From NCBI RefSeq assembly GCF_002797395.1, contig NZ_KZ454943.1:1285768-1349767 (forward strand): 64,000 nt of DNA. The letters run 5' to 3'. A model generated the notes under the pieces. It did no database searches. It was not told the DNA's origin and saw nothing but the letters and a program-made list of their open reading frames with translations. A program made the translations under genes and the position numbers. Source of the stretch: Bacillus solitudinis (GTDB lineage Bacteria; Bacillota; Bacilli; Bacillales; Bacillaceae_D). Shown here piece after piece: positions 28,088-37,767 of the stretch. The first letter of the stretch is position 1. Every line of letters begins with the position of its first letter.

Positions 28088-29692
28088 TCATTTAATCAAA
28101 GCATTACTACTCTTTTTCAAGAATAAAATGACTACTAAAAGTAAAACGAAAGCCGTAAATAATGCAACGACCACACTTGCTGTCATTCCTAATATAAGAT
28201 ATGACACAAAAGTAATAACGGCTCCGATTATCGCGTATGGCAGCTGTGTGACAACATGGTCAATATGATGACTACCTGCACCCGTTGAAGAGAGAATCGT
28301 GGTATCTGAAATAGGTGAACAATGATCACCAAATATCGAACCTGCAAGGACCGCAGCAAGCATCGGCAGCAGCAATGTTATATCTAATACAGCTGCCATT
28401 TCTCCTGCAATGGGAAGCAAAAGACCAAAAGTACCCCAAGACGTCCCCGTCGAAAAGGCTGCGAAGCCAGCAATTAAAAATAAAGCGGCGGGTAAGTACA
28501 TCAAGGGGATGTTCCATTCTGTAATTAATGAAGCAAGATACTCACCTGTACCAAGCTGACTAATAATCGAAATAATCGTCCAGGCTGCCAGTAAAATATA
28601 AATCGCTGGAAGCATGGACTTCATGCCTTCACCCATTGACTTAAATATCCCTTTTAGGTTTCCCTTTAGTCCATTTAAAAGAAGAGTAACGATTAAACCC
28701 ACAACTCCTCCATAGACAAGTGACGTAGCAACATCTGTATTCTCAAATATCGCAAGTAGGGATGCTTGTCCATCCACTGCTTGTAACCCTGTAAGTATCA
28801 TAAAATATATGGTTGATATTACCAATGCCACTATTGGCCATATTAAATCACCAACAGTTCCTTTATTACTCGTCAGCAACTCGCTATGTTCTCCCGGAGG
28901 AGGACCGCTTGCAAGGTCAACTAAGTCACCACTTTCTAGGGCACGCATCTCATGAGTTTTCATTGAACCAATATTTATATTGAAGTAAGCCACCGCTAAA
29001 ACAAGAATTAAGGCCACTACCGCATAAATATTCATTGGAATCATCAACATAAAAGCTGTCAATGCCTCATACTCTGTCACTCCATGTGTGGTTAAAATCC
29101 CCGCAATAATTGCGATAATATAAGCACCCCAGCTTGAAACTGGCGCTATCACACAAATAGGAGCAGCAGTTGAATCAACAAGATAAGCTAATTTAGCTCT
29201 CGAAACACGATGTCGATCCGTTAAAGGACGACTTACGTTACCAACCGTCAAGCTATTGAAATAGTCATCGATAAACACAACAATACCGAGTACGATCGTT
29301 AACATTTGCGCGCCACGTCTCGTTTTCACCCGCTTAATTGCCCATTCACCAAAGGCTCGACTTCCGCCAGAGAACGTTATTAACGCCGCTATCATCCCAA
29401 GCAATAATAGAAACAAAATAATAAATAATTCCCACGTATTGATCGCAAAACCTGATGCAATAATCGCTCTCGTAACCTCGGTAAACGTAACAGAACCAAC
29501 TTCACCATAATCAAAGAAAATCGCCATCACAATCCCATAAATATTTGCAAATGCCTTGATCGGCTGAAAGCTATCTAGAAGTAGCGCCCCAATAAGTATT
29601 CCAACCCCAAGTGAGGGAATGACTCGTCTCGTCACTATAACCATAACGAGCGCTAAAATCGGCGGTACTAAAGAAAGAATTGATGTCTCCAT
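28088..29692 (-). CDS. NhaC-family Na+/H+ antiporter
   Basis: A 534-residue protein with about 12-13 membrane helices. Family markers are VFIDDYFNSLTVGNVSRP near residue 139, PVSSWGAYIIAIIAG, FSTGTSWGTFGLLLPIAG and GDHCSPISDTTILSS. Such carriers exchange Na+ for H+, sometimes coupled to malate/lactate. Substrate coupling cannot be told here. AAAGGAAATATATGACGT precedes the ATG. It sits between lytH and yunB, where B. subtilis, as I recall, has no transporter. Confidence 0.9.
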   Translation of the reverse strand: METSILSLVPPILALVMVIVTRRVIPSLGVGILIGALLLDSFQPIKAFANIYGIVMAIFFDYGEVGSVTFTEVTRAIIASGFAINTWELFIILFLLLLGMIAALITFSGGSRAFGEWAIKRVKTRRGAQMLTIVLGIVVFIDDYFNSLTVGNVSRPLTDRHRVSRAKLAYLVDSTAAPICVIAPVSSWGAYIIAIIAGILTTHGVTEYEALTAFMLMIPMNIYAVVALILVLAVAYFNINIGSMKTHEMRALESGDLVDLASGPPPGEHSELLTSNKGTVGDLIWPIVALVISTIYFMILTGLQAVDGQASLLAIFENTDVATSLVYGGVVGLIVTLLLNGLKGNLKGIFKSMGEGMKSMLPAIYILLAAWTIISIISQLGTGEYLASLITEWNIPLMYLPAALFLIAGFAAFSTGTSWGTFGLLLPIAGEMAAVLDITLLLPMLAAVLAGSIFGDHCSPISDTTILSSTGAGSHHIDHVVTQLPYAIIGAVITFVSYLILGMTASVVVALFTAFVLLLVVILFLKKSSNALIK

Positions 29693-29831
29693 ACGTCATA
29701 TATTTCCTTTCTAAAAAGAGCTAATCTTACCATCCTAACATACATAGAAAAAGACAATAATGGGCTACATTACTGCCTTTTATCGTTATTTGGCTAGACT
29801 ACTATATCATGTTCGACACTTAATGACAATG

Positions 29832-30602
29832 TTAATTAGAACCACTCGAAGATGTTGGAGTATCTGAGGGGATAATCATTCCCCCCTCTGCATAAACATC
29901 CGGAACAGGACCTTGAATATTTAAAAAGCCGATAGGAATTGTAGTCTTTACCGCTTCTGTATTTGTTGCAAATGGAATGACAATTTTAACATCAACAATA
30001 ACGTCAAAATTAACACTGATATTCGTGTTGTTAATCCCTGTGTTTTTTACTTCATAATTATAATCTGTCTTCACATCACCAATCGCTGAAAAGCGAACGG
30101 GGATTTGAGGACCTAATTGAGCAAGAAGGGCATTATTCGTTGCTTGCCCAAGAGGAACAGTATAAATAATTCCTCCATCCGCACTCGGTTCACCATCTAT
30201 CCCTAAATCTTCGTCTGTAATGGAAATATCAAATACCTCTCCTTGTTCAATCGCTTTCAGATGGCGTTGTACACGGTTTGTTGCTTCCGACAACACACGA
30301 TTATAAATTTGCGTATTAAACTGGACAGTTTTTACATTCCCATCTGCATCCTCTGTTAAAATAAATAAATCTTCTTGACTAAGATCACCCGTTATTTTTT
30401 TATTAACTGCGTCGTTAATTGCCTTTGTTGCAATGACTCTAGTTTCTGTTGTAGCAATTTCAACTAAGGTTGGGCGTATTCCCTTTTCAATAATCCATAA
30501 CCCTTGTATTGTTAAAATGACAAAAATAATAAAAGATAAAAGCAACACATACCGGAACGGTAGCGGACCTTTACGGGGTCGTATTTTTTTCCGGAAGCTC
30601 AT
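29832..30602 (-). CDS. yunB: Sporulation protein YunB
   Basis: A 256-residue protein with one N-terminal membrane anchor (FRYVLLLSFIIFVILTIQGLWII) and an extracytoplasmic domain. It matches YunB, which in B. subtilis is made in the mother cell and needed for normal spores. The C terminus ends in a Ser/Thr-rich tail. The ribosome site AAGGGGG is the 3' arm of a strong hairpin (see 30612-30642). Confidence 0.85.
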   Translation of the reverse strand: MSFRKKIRPRKGPLPFRYVLLLSFIIFVILTIQGLWIIEKGIRPTLVEIATTETRVIATKAINDAVNKKITGDLSQEDLFILTEDADGNVKTVQFNTQIYNRVLSEATNRVQRHLKAIEQGEVFDISITDEDLGIDGEPSADGGIIYTVPLGQATNNALLAQLGPQIPVRFSAIGDVKTDYNYEVKNTGINNTNISVNFDVIVDVKIVIPFATNTEAVKTTIPIGFLNIQGPVPDVYAEGGMIIPSDTPTSSSGSN

Positions 30603-30611
30603 GATGAAAAA

Positions 30612-30642
30612 CCCCCTTCGCTTTCAGTCTATGCAAAGGGGG
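30612..30642 (-). promoter_or_regulatory. Hairpin that encloses the yunB ribosome-binding site
   Basis: In the minus-strand RNA CCCCCTTTGC pairs with GCGAAGGGGG (one mismatch) and is followed directly by TTTTT and then the yunB ATG. The AAGGGGG arm is the only ribosome site for yunB. It could act as a terminator/attenuator or sequester translation. Confidence 0.55.
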
Positions 30643-30662
30643 TAGACAGTTTGACCTTAATT

Positions 30663-30695
30663 TTCAAGAAAAGCTGTCAGCAGCCTTTTCTTGAA
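30663..30695 (-). terminator. Terminator after dfrA
   Basis: TTCAAGAAAAG(G)CTG arms form a 14-bp stem with one bulged base and a four-base loop, 36 nt beyond the dfrA stop on the minus strand. Confidence 0.65.
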
Positions 30696-30730
30696 GCAAT
30701 TTAATTACTAAAGATCTCCTCTAAACAACC

Positions 30731-31216
30731 CTAATTTTTTCTCTCATACATACAAAAGTCATGCGGGTAGCGATTTCGTTCATCAATAATACCAGCTTCC
30801 TTAGAAACGAGCGTCCACTCCTCTTCAGAAATTTCCGGGAAAAAGGTGTCTCCCCCAAACGTTTCGTGAATGTTCGTGACATATAAACGCCTAACATCAT
30901 TCCACATTAATTTAAATACCTCTGCCCCACCGATGACAAAGCATTCCTCCTCAGCAGAAATCATTGCTTTTACTTCATCTACAGTATGAACAACTTCGCA
31001 TCCAGGAGCGTGAAACGATTCGTTTCTCGTTAATATGATATTTCTACGCTTTGGTAATGGTCGCCCTATTGATTCATATGTTTTACGTCCCATCACAATC
31101 GTGTGGTTAGTAGTGATTCGTTTAAAATGAGCCAAATCAGCAGGAAGATGCCATGGTAAATCGTTATCTTTTCCAATCGCTCGCTGCTTATCCATGGCGA
31201 CAATAAATGAAATCAT
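30731..31216 (-). CDS. dfrA: Dihydrofolate reductase
   Basis: A 161-residue enzyme that reduces dihydrofolate to tetrahydrofolate with NADPH. Typical features: [28 protein letters not shown] at the N terminus with the acidic substrate-binding residue near 27, [20 protein letters not shown], and [10 protein letters not shown]. Its ATG overlaps the thyA stop by 4 nt, so the two enzymes of the dTMP/folate cycle are coupled. Confidence 0.97.
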   Translation of the reverse strand: MISFIVAMDKQRAIGKDNDLPWHLPADLAHFKRITTNHTIVMGRKTYESIGRPLPKRRNIILTRNESFHAPGCEVVHTVDEVKAMISAEEECFVIGGAEVFKLMWNDVRRLYVTNIHETFGGDTFFPEISEEEWTLVSKEAGIIDERNRYPHDFCMYERKN

Positions 31217-32007
31217 ACTGCCACCTCACCTTTTATATGGGGATGAGGGTCGTAATTCTCTAAGGTGAAATCTTCAATCGTAAAATCGAAAATTGATTTC
31301 ACGTCCTTGTTGATATTCATTGTAGGCAGAGAACGTGGCTCCCGAGTCAGCTGTAAATTCACTTGGTCAATATGATTTGAATAAATATGAGCATCCCCCA
31401 ATGTATGGACAAATTCGCCAAGTTCCAAATCAGTCACCTGTGCAACCATCATGGTTAACAAAGCATAGGAAGCAATATTAAATGGTACCCCGAGAAAAAT
31501 ATCTGCACTACGTTGATATAACTGACAAGAAAGTTTCCCATCATTTACATAAAACTGAAAAAAACAGTGACATGGAGCTAAAGCCATCTCATCAATTTCC
31601 GCTGCATTCCAAGCACTTACGATTAATCGGCGTGAGTCAGGGTTGTCCTTAATTTGTTGAATAACCTCTGATATTTGGTCAACGGTTTTCCCATTGGCCC
31701 CCTCCCATGAGCGCCACTGTTTTCCATAAATAGGCCCAAGTTCACCATCTTCATCTGCCCATTCGTTCCAAATGCGAACATTATGTTCTTGAAGATACCG
31801 GACATTGGTCTCTCCTTTTAAAAACCATAGTAATTCATGAATAATCGAACGAAGATGAAGTTTTTTCGTCGTAACTACCGGAAACCCCTCTTGCAGGTTA
31901 AATCTCATTTGATAACCGAATGTACTAATTGTCCCCGTCCCCGTTCGATCTGCTTTCTCCGTGCCGCCATTTAATACATGCTTACATAAATCTAAGTATT
32001 GTTTCAT
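31213..32007 (-). CDS. thyA: Thymidylate synthase
   Basis: A 264-residue E. coli-type thymidylate synthase that makes dTMP from dUMP and methylene-tetrahydrofolate. The active-site cysteine lies in [12 protein letters not shown] near residue 146, and RRLIVSAWN and the dUMP-binding [17 protein letters not shown] are present. It is first in a two-gene unit with dfrA. The size equals the short bacterial form; B. subtilis also has a longer ThyA. Confidence 0.97.
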   Translation of the reverse strand: MKQYLDLCKHVLNGGTEKADRTGTGTISTFGYQMRFNLQEGFPVVTTKKLHLRSIIHELLWFLKGETNVRYLQEHNVRIWNEWADEDGELGPIYGKQWRSWEGANGKTVDQISEVIQQIKDNPDSRRLIVSAWNAAEIDEMALAPCHCFFQFYVNDGKLSCQLYQRSADIFLGVPFNIASYALLTMMVAQVTDLELGEFVHTLGDAHIYSNHIDQVNLQLTREPRSLPTMNINKDVKSIFDFTIEDFTLENYDPHPHIKGEVAV

Positions 32008-32184
32008 TCATTGATTACTCCTTTTTCATTGGGAAATTCACCAATGTTATTATCTGAAAGCAACAAAATTATAATGCTTTTTATTCTATTATTTCATAGA
32101 TAATTAAACAAATCTAGAAATGCATATTTTTCAATTCCCAAATTTAAGATTCTCAACGAGGTAAATGAATTTATTCCATACAAA

Positions 32185-32216
32185 AAGACTGTTCAACATT
32201 ATTGAAGAACAGTCTT
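32185..32216 (-). terminator. Terminator of the ABC importer operon
   Basis: AAGACTGTTC and GAACAGTCTT pair around 12 bases; on the minus strand TTTTTG follows. The loop contains TTCAACATTATTGAA (32192-32206), one base off the island's operator consensus. Confidence 0.85.
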
Positions 32217-32227
32217 AGAACTTTTCA

Positions 32228-33070
32228 TTATCCTTTAACCCCCCCAGCTGTTAACCCTGCTACAAAATATCTTTGGAAGAAAAGAAATAGGAGCATCATC
32301 GGTATAATCGTCATAATCGAACCTGCTATTAAGATATCAAGGTTGTCTTCATAAGGACTAATTAATGCGGTTAAGCCAATTGGTAATGTGAAATTTGTTT
32401 CAGTTCTTAACACAATTAATGGCCATAATAAGTCATTCCAGCTTCGCATACCTTGTAATATTGCCATTGCTCCAAATGCTGGAAGCATTAATGGCATCAT
32501 AATTCTAAAGTACAAGCCATATTCAGAACAACCATCTATTCTACCTGCATCCATCAGCTCACGCGGTAACCCTGAGGCAAACTGCCTAAAAAAGAATATC
32601 GCTATTGGTGCAATGGCAAACGGAGCGATAACTCCTGTATACGTATCAATTATCCCTAAATTTATAATCATTCTATAAAGGGGTAAAATAAGAATCTCAG
32701 TAGGTATCATCATAACAACTAGTACTAAAACAAATAATATATTTTTACCTTTAAAGTCATATACTCCAAAGCCATACCCTACGAGGGAGGAAAACAATAA
32801 TGAAAAGAACGTATAAAGAACCGTTACAATGATACTGTTTTTATACCAGTGAAAATACAAATCTCCTGTTGATGAAGCAAACAACGTTCTAAAATTATTA
32901 AGACTCATCGATTCCCAGTTAAGATTTAAATCGACTCCATAACGCATCAGATCCGCTGTTGGTTTAAAGGCAGCAAGTAACAGAGCATAAAATGGGAAGA
33001 GCACAATGAGACATACAATGATAAAGTAACTTACAAGAAACATGGATGCCATCCTGTTTTTCTTTTTCAT
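32228..33070 (-). CDS. Carbohydrate ABC transporter permease, MalG type
   Basis: A 280-residue membrane protein with six helices and the permease EAA loop (LPRELMDAGRIDGCSEYGLYFRIMMPLMLPAFGA) near residue 185 that docks on the ATPase. C-terminal FQRYFVAGLTAGGVKG is typical of the MalG/UgpE group. Last gene of the five-gene minus-strand arm, 2 nt after the partner permease, with AAGGAGGGCTAAGC as ribosome site. No ATPase gene is present in the island. Confidence 0.93.
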   Translation of the reverse strand: MKKKNRMASMFLVSYFIIVCLIVLFPFYALLLAAFKPTADLMRYGVDLNLNWESMSLNNFRTLFASSTGDLYFHWYKNSIIVTVLYTFFSLLFSSLVGYGFGVYDFKGKNILFVLVLVVMMIPTEILILPLYRMIINLGIIDTYTGVIAPFAIAPIAIFFFRQFASGLPRELMDAGRIDGCSEYGLYFRIMMPLMLPAFGAMAILQGMRSWNDLLWPLIVLRTETNFTLPIGLTALISPYEDNLDILIAGSIMTIIPMMLLFLFFQRYFVAGLTAGGVKG

Positions 33071-33072
33071 GC

Positions 33073-34014
33073 TTAGCCCTCCTTTCTAAACAATCCGAAG
33101 AATTTTAGCTGAATGATGTTTACAACTAATACGATAAAGAGCAACGCCATTCCAATTGCAGAACCAAACCCTAAATTTCCATAAGAAAAACCTTCTTGAA
33201 ACAAGTAACCAACAATGGTTAAACCAATGTCATTTGGTGAACCTGTTCTCCAAAACACATAACTTTCCGTGAACATCGAAAAACCGCTGTAAATCGTGAC
33301 TGTTAGGACATAAATACTTACTGGTTTCAAAAATGGTAGAGTGATATGGAAAAACTTCTTTAACGTACTTGCCCCATCGATTTCTGCTGATTCATAAAGG
33401 TCTTTCGGTATGCTTTGTAACCCCGCTAAAAAATAAAGGATATTAACACCCATCCAACGCCAGCTAGCTAAGGCAACCATTAAAAACATCGCCGTGTTCG
33501 ATTGCATTCTCCATTCCTGCGGAGAAAAACCGAGTGTCATGATAATTGAATTTAAGAAGCCTGTCTCTGACTCGGCAAATAAAATACGAAAAATTACACC
33601 ACCTACAACAACAGAAGTTAGTGCAGGAATAAATAAAGCAGATTTAAAAAAGTTTCTAAGATGCGTTAATTTTGAATGTAAAAAAACAGCCGTGATTAGA
33701 GGAAATGGAATCAAAATAACGATTGTCCAAAAAGTAAACTGGGCACTATTAGAAAGTGCTTTATAAAACTGTGGAGTGTTTAATCCCTCGTAATTTTTAA
33801 AGGCGATAAATCTGCTGTTTGAAATATTAATCTCCTGAAAACTCATAATTATTGTACTAATAATTGGATACAAAAAGAATATTAGAAAAGCAGCAACAAA
33901 GGGAAAAACAAAAAAATAGGGAGCAAACTTTGGTGAATAAAAAAACTTCGTTATTTTTTTTCTTTTTTGTATCGTGGGCAAAACATTTGACACTTGCTGT
34001 TTTTCAAGATTCAT
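33073..34014 (-). CDS. Carbohydrate ABC transporter permease, MalF type
   Basis: A 313-residue membrane protein with six helices and the EAA loop (IPKDLYESAEIDGASTLKKFFHITLPFLKP). The frame is open upstream to 34131 over the end of the binding-protein gene, but AAGGGGTG before ATG 34014 and the family alignment fix the start at MNLEKQQ. Works with the MalG-type subunit and the lipoprotein encoded either side. It begins 91 nt after the binding-protein stop, behind an intercistronic hairpin. Confidence 0.93.
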   Translation of the reverse strand: MNLEKQQVSNVLPTIQKRKKITKFFYSPKFAPYFFVFPFVAAFLIFFLYPIISTIIMSFQEINISNSRFIAFKNYEGLNTPQFYKALSNSAQFTFWTIVILIPFPLITAVFLHSKLTHLRNFFKSALFIPALTSVVVGGVIFRILFAESETGFLNSIIMTLGFSPQEWRMQSNTAMFLMVALASWRWMGVNILYFLAGLQSIPKDLYESAEIDGASTLKKFFHITLPFLKPVSIYVLTVTIYSGFSMFTESYVFWRTGSPNDIGLTIVGYLFQEGFSYGNLGFGSAIGMALLFIVLVVNIIQLKFFGLFRKEG

Positions 34015-34037
34015 GTGTTCACCCCTTATATAATTTG

Positions 34038-34072
34038 GAGAACTCACGAGATTCTTATCCTCGTGAATTCTC
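34038..34072 (-). repeat. Intercistronic stem-loop between binding-protein and permease genes
   Basis: GAGAA(C/T)TCACGAG arms form a 13-bp stem (one G-U in the transcript) with a nine-base loop and no T-run. Such hairpins often protect the upstream mRNA so that binding protein exceeds permease. Confidence 0.6.
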
Positions 34073-34105
34073 TTGGGTTCACTATAAATTAGTACATTCA
34101 ATTTT

Positions 34106-35470
34106 TTATTTTTGTGTTCTTCGTACATCATCCGCTACAGCCTTAATCGTCTCTTTTACATCTGCGCCTTCTCTTATCACTTGATACATCAATTGGTTTT
34201 GAACCTGATCCACTGCTCTAGTAGTATCATCTGTGATATTTACTGGATTAATATCTTCCCGAATCGTCGACAACATTTCAAAAATCTCATTTCCAAATAA
34301 TCTAGTAAATTCATTATCTTCACTCATTTCAGGAGCATCCCAAACATCCCATCTTGGCGGCTCAGAACCGAGTTTCGTCCATAAGGCGATATTGCCCTCC
34401 TCAGACAATTTTGCAAATTCCATAAAGCGTTTCGCTAAATCTACATTTTTCGATTGTTTTGTAATCGCTGTTCCCGTTCCCCCCATACCAGCAGATCTTG
34501 ATCCACCCTTTTCCCAAGCAGGCATTGGCGTTATGACAATATTTCCGGCCATATTGGGCATATAATCCCTAAAACGACTCATATACCAAGCTGGCATAAC
34601 AACTGAAGCTGCACCATTGTCCGCAAAGAAGCCAAAGTACTCTTCTGCTGAATGGTCACCCCCTGGCGCTGGTATAGCAATTTCATGAACATGAACCATA
34701 TCTGAAACAAACTGCAATACTTCAGTATTAATCTCGTTATCGATGATGACACTGCCATCATCGCCGATTAAGTCAGAGCCCCGTTGAGAAATTAGTGGCC
34801 AGAAAGACCATGCTCCAGGTGCTTCGATTGTCGTCATAGGCTTACCTGTTTTCTCTTTTACTACTTTCCCCGCCTCAACAAATTCATCCCACGTTTCAAT
34901 TGTTAAAGGATCAATTCCTGCTTCATCCATTATTTGTTTATTGTAATAAGTGACAGTTGCAGCAACCTGTGTTGGTAAGCCATAATAAGTTCCGTCTTTG
35001 CTATAGTTCGTAAAACGTGCCGTAACTGCTTTATCAAGAATCGGTTCAACAATGTCATTTAATGGAACTAACTCAATATCTTCTTCAGACCCTTGAAGAA
35101 AACTCGACCATTTTTTAATCTCAATATTCGCTAGATCAGGAGCACCTACACCCGATTGAAGTGCAATCAGAAGTTTGTTATGCATCTCCTCAAAAGGGTA
35201 GTTCGTCATTTCTAAATTAATTGGCTCATCTGGATGCTCTTCATTCCATCTATCGAGCATATGAGCAAAGTGGTCTTGATGATACGCAGCAAATGTCCAT
35301 AAAGAAAGTGTTGTTGGTTCATTAGATGTGACTTCTTGCTGCTTCGTGCTATCTCCGCTACCTTCAGATTGTTGTTCTGAAGAATTACTACTCTTGTCAC
35401 TACAGCCAACTAAGAGTAATAATCCAATCATTAAAAGACCCATTATTAATTTCGGAAGATTATTTTTCAT
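34106..35470 (-). CDS. Extracellular solute-binding lipoprotein of carbohydrate ABC importer
   Basis: A 454-residue family-1 solute-binding protein. The signal peptide ends in LLLLVGC with a Ser/Gln-rich linker behind the lipid cysteine. The mature fold shows LSLWTFAAYHQDHFAHMLDRWNEEHPD, YYGLPTQVAATVTYYNKQIMDEAGI and VVMPAWYMSRFRDYMP. It delivers an unknown sugar or oligosaccharide to the two permeases. AGGAGGGG precedes the ATG; the Gfo/Idh gene ends 16 nt upstream. Confidence 0.93.
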   Translation of the reverse strand: MKNNLPKLIMGLLMIGLLLLVGCSDKSSNSSEQQSEGSGDSTKQQEVTSNEPTTLSLWTFAAYHQDHFAHMLDRWNEEHPDEPINLEMTNYPFEEMHNKLLIALQSGVGAPDLANIEIKKWSSFLQGSEEDIELVPLNDIVEPILDKAVTARFTNYSKDGTYYGLPTQVAATVTYYNKQIMDEAGIDPLTIETWDEFVEAGKVVKEKTGKPMTTIEAPGAWSFWPLISQRGSDLIGDDGSVIIDNEINTEVLQFVSDMVHVHEIAIPAPGGDHSAEEYFGFFADNGAASVVMPAWYMSRFRDYMPNMAGNIVITPMPAWEKGGSRSAGMGGTGTAITKQSKNVDLAKRFMEFAKLSEEGNIALWTKLGSEPPRWDVWDAPEMSEDNEFTRLFGNEIFEMLSTIREDINPVNITDDTTRAVDQVQNQLMYQVIREGADVKETIKAVADDVRRTQK

Positions 35471-35486
35471 ATTTCCCCTCCTATGC

Positions 35487-36521
35487 TTAATTTTTCACAA
35501 ACTTTTCTTCTAAAATCCCATCTGAATTAAAAGTAACAATTCTTTGTTCTGCCGCAGATCGATAAGAAGCCTCTAGTAGTGAAATCGTTCTTAAATTATC
35601 CTCAGAGCTATTTGAAGCGTTTTCATAGTTTTCGATAGCCATTAGCAATTCATTAAGCCCTCCAAACGCCGAATCAGGTTTTAAGTCTTGCCCGCCCGTG
35701 GGGTTTTCCCATACTTTTACAGGTTCTTTAGAATCCTGTTGATATAACGAGATATTCGTATAGTCCGCAACGAGAGTCCCTGTTTCCCCTACAACAATCA
35801 GTTCTGTTCTTCGGAAAGGAGAAGATAAACTTTGTGAATAAGACACAGTTACACCATTTTGAAACAAAATTTGGACTGAGGAATCAGTATCACCTTTGCA
35901 ATTAATCGCCGGAGAAGAATACGTCTGACAAACTAAGCTTTTAGCCTCACTGTTTAAAATCCATCTAAACCCGTCTAGCCAATGGACACCCATAACTGAC
36001 AGGGAATTTCTTTCACACTGCGTTCTCCATCCTTGATCTTGTCGAAAATAATAGTCTTGAAACTTGACGGATGAAACGCTACCGATTTCTTCGTCAGCAA
36101 TTAAATTTCGGACAAAGTCAAATGGATAATGTTTTCTAAAGTTTTGATTTATACTTATTTGAACTCCATGTTTTTTTGCTTTGTCGGTAATTTCTTGTGC
36201 TTCTTTTAATGTTTCTGTGAAAGGTTTTTCACAAAATATCGGTATGCCGGCCTCGATTAATGGAAAGATAACATCCTTTCGAATAATTGATGGCGTACAA
36301 ACAACCGCAACATCAATGTTACTATTATCGATAAATTCAGTTAACTCGGTATATCTTTGCTCAATATGGTACATATTTGCTCTTTCTTTTAAAATATCTT
36401 CATTAGGATCACAAATTGCAACAACTTCAGCTCGTTCTTTATTTTTCATTAAACCGTCTAGATGCATTTTGGTTACATGCCCAGCACCTACAAATCCTAC
36501 ACGATAACGTTTTGTTTCCAT
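35487..36521 (-). CDS. Gfo/Idh/MocA family dehydrogenase
   Basis: A 344-residue NAD(P)-dependent oxidoreductase. N-terminal Rossmann motif GFVGAGHVTKMHLDGL, then the diagnostic IFCEKPFTET near residue 95 with the catalytic lysine of the E-K-P motif. The catalytic domain has SVMGVHWLDGFRW, which supplies the usual histidine. Family members oxidise sugars, inositols or sugar acids. With the isomerase upstream it probably does the first steps on the imported compound. GGAGGTTTTATA before the ATG. Confidence 0.92.
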   Translation of the reverse strand: METKRYRVGFVGAGHVTKMHLDGLMKNKERAEVVAICDPNEDILKERANMYHIEQRYTELTEFIDNSNIDVAVVCTPSIIRKDVIFPLIEAGIPIFCEKPFTETLKEAQEITDKAKKHGVQISINQNFRKHYPFDFVRNLIADEEIGSVSSVKFQDYYFRQDQGWRTQCERNSLSVMGVHWLDGFRWILNSEAKSLVCQTYSSPAINCKGDTDSSVQILFQNGVTVSYSQSLSSPFRRTELIVVGETGTLVADYTNISLYQQDSKEPVKVWENPTGGQDLKPDSAFGGLNELLMAIENYENASNSSEDNLRTISLLEASYRSAAEQRIVTFNSDGILEEKFVKN

Positions 36522-36601
36522 TATAAAACCTCCATCTTCAGGAATAATATTTTCACTTTATCTAATTTTCTGAAATGAGTTTTTTCAATAATTATACTAG
36601 T

Positions 36602-37354
36602 CTAATTTATGAGGCCTTCCTTCATATAACGATAGCAATCTCGCATACCTTGTAAAATACCACTTCCACTTTCTTCGTCTGCAGAAATCCAACCATCATA
36701 CTCAATTGTCTGAATTGCTTTGAAAATCGGTTTAAAATCAATGATTCCTTCACCAAGAACTTTCCAATCTCCGTCAGCAAAATCTTTCATATGGAAGTTA
36801 TCAATCCTGTCTTTAAACGAGTAAATCACTTCAGCTATATCTCGAATTCCTGATGCATAAAGGTGGGCGGTATCCACAGTTAAATTAACTGAATCGCCTC
36901 TCACATTATCAAAAAACACATCAAAGTCACTCCTATACATGACCGGTTGATTATGATGATGATGAAGAGAGAGTTGAACTCCAAATTGTTCGTAGGCTTC
37001 CTTCCCTAATTCAGAAAGCTGGGAAGCAAATTTTTTTAAATCGTCCTCGACTATTTCATTACGGGGAATACCATGACAGAAAACAATCCTTTCTACCCCT
37101 ACTGTTTGTGCGAATGCTAGGATGGATTTCATTTCTTGATGATTATGCTCGTCTAATTTACCGCCAGCAATCAATGCTGATGCTACCCCTTCTTGGTTAC
37201 CCCATTCCTCTATAAAAGAGCCTGGATTGTTAAGGTAAGGTGCATATTGTCCGTATTTTAATTGAAGGCCATCATATCCTACCGAACGATAATTCAGGAA
37301 TAACGTTTCTCGTTGCTCCTTTGTAGCAGTTGGTCTTGAGAAGGCAAATTTCAT
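36602..37354 (-). CDS. Sugar phosphate isomerase/epimerase (xylose isomerase-like TIM barrel)
   Basis: A 250-residue TIM-barrel protein of the AP-endonuclease-2/IolE-IolI type. Metal ligands are visible as HHHHNQPV near residue 131, TVDTAHLYASG near 160 and HMKDFADGDWKVLGEG near 192, with a final glutamate in SADEESGSG. Reaction unknown; relatives isomerise or epimerise keto-sugars. First gene of the minus arm, directly downstream of the palindrome-bearing promoter at 37436-37464. Confidence 0.9.
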   Translation of the reverse strand: MKFAFSRPTATKEQRETLFLNYRSVGYDGLQLKYGQYAPYLNNPGSFIEEWGNQEGVASALIAGGKLDEHNHQEMKSILAFAQTVGVERIVFCHGIPRNEIVEDDLKKFASQLSELGKEAYEQFGVQLSLHHHHNQPVMYRSDFDVFFDNVRGDSVNLTVDTAHLYASGIRDIAEVIYSFKDRIDNFHMKDFADGDWKVLGEGIIDFKPIFKAIQTIEYDGWISADEESGSGILQGMRDCYRYMKEGLIN

Positions 37355-37435
37355 TAAAAGATCGACCCCTTTTCATACACTTAGTTAGTATTAACAAAAT
37401 ATATCGAATACTCACCTCCCGCTTTCTGTAATTTT

Positions 37436-37464
37436 ATTCTAATTCAACAATGTTGAATTATCAA
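37436..37464 (-). promoter_or_regulatory. Promoter and operator of the importer/dehydrogenase arm
   Basis: Read on the minus strand: TTGATA (-35), a 17-bp spacer, TAGAAT (-10). The spacer is filled by TTCAACATTGTTGAA; the symmetry extends to a 21-bp palindrome at 37440-37460. This placement would let a bound repressor block RNA polymerase. The transcript leader would be about 75 nt. The rest of the 484-bp gap (37355-37838) is very AT-rich with no gene. Confidence 0.8.
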
Positions 37465-37746
37465 TATATTTTTTTAATTAAATTAAACTTTATTTAGCTA
37501 TAATTCGAGTTACTTGTTCATAAACTGATATATTAACACTTCTCTCTCCCTTTCTATCTTACTAATAAAGTGAATTTTCGTTATTCTGTTGTTAAATCCT
37601 TTAAAAAACCTCGCATTCTAAATAGACACAAGGTAGTAAAATCGAATCAAAAACAATACTCCTAATAAAAGGTAATATTTTTACATTAAAGCAAATGGAT
37701 AATATATACTAAAATCAATATGAAATAACGTAAAACTCGCTATTAA

Positions 37747-37767
37747 TTCAACTTATTTGAATATAGA
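37747..37767 (+). promoter_or_regulatory. Weaker operator copy upstream of the XRE-cupin regulator
   Basis: TTCAAC-TTA-TTTGAA (37747-37761) differs by one base from the consensus TTCAAC-N3-GTTGAA. It is followed at once by TATAGA (37762-37767), a possible -10, which repeats the spacer placement of the two strong sites. The -35 is poor. It suggests weak autoregulation. A second TATAAT at about 37801 is also possible. Confidence 0.55.
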
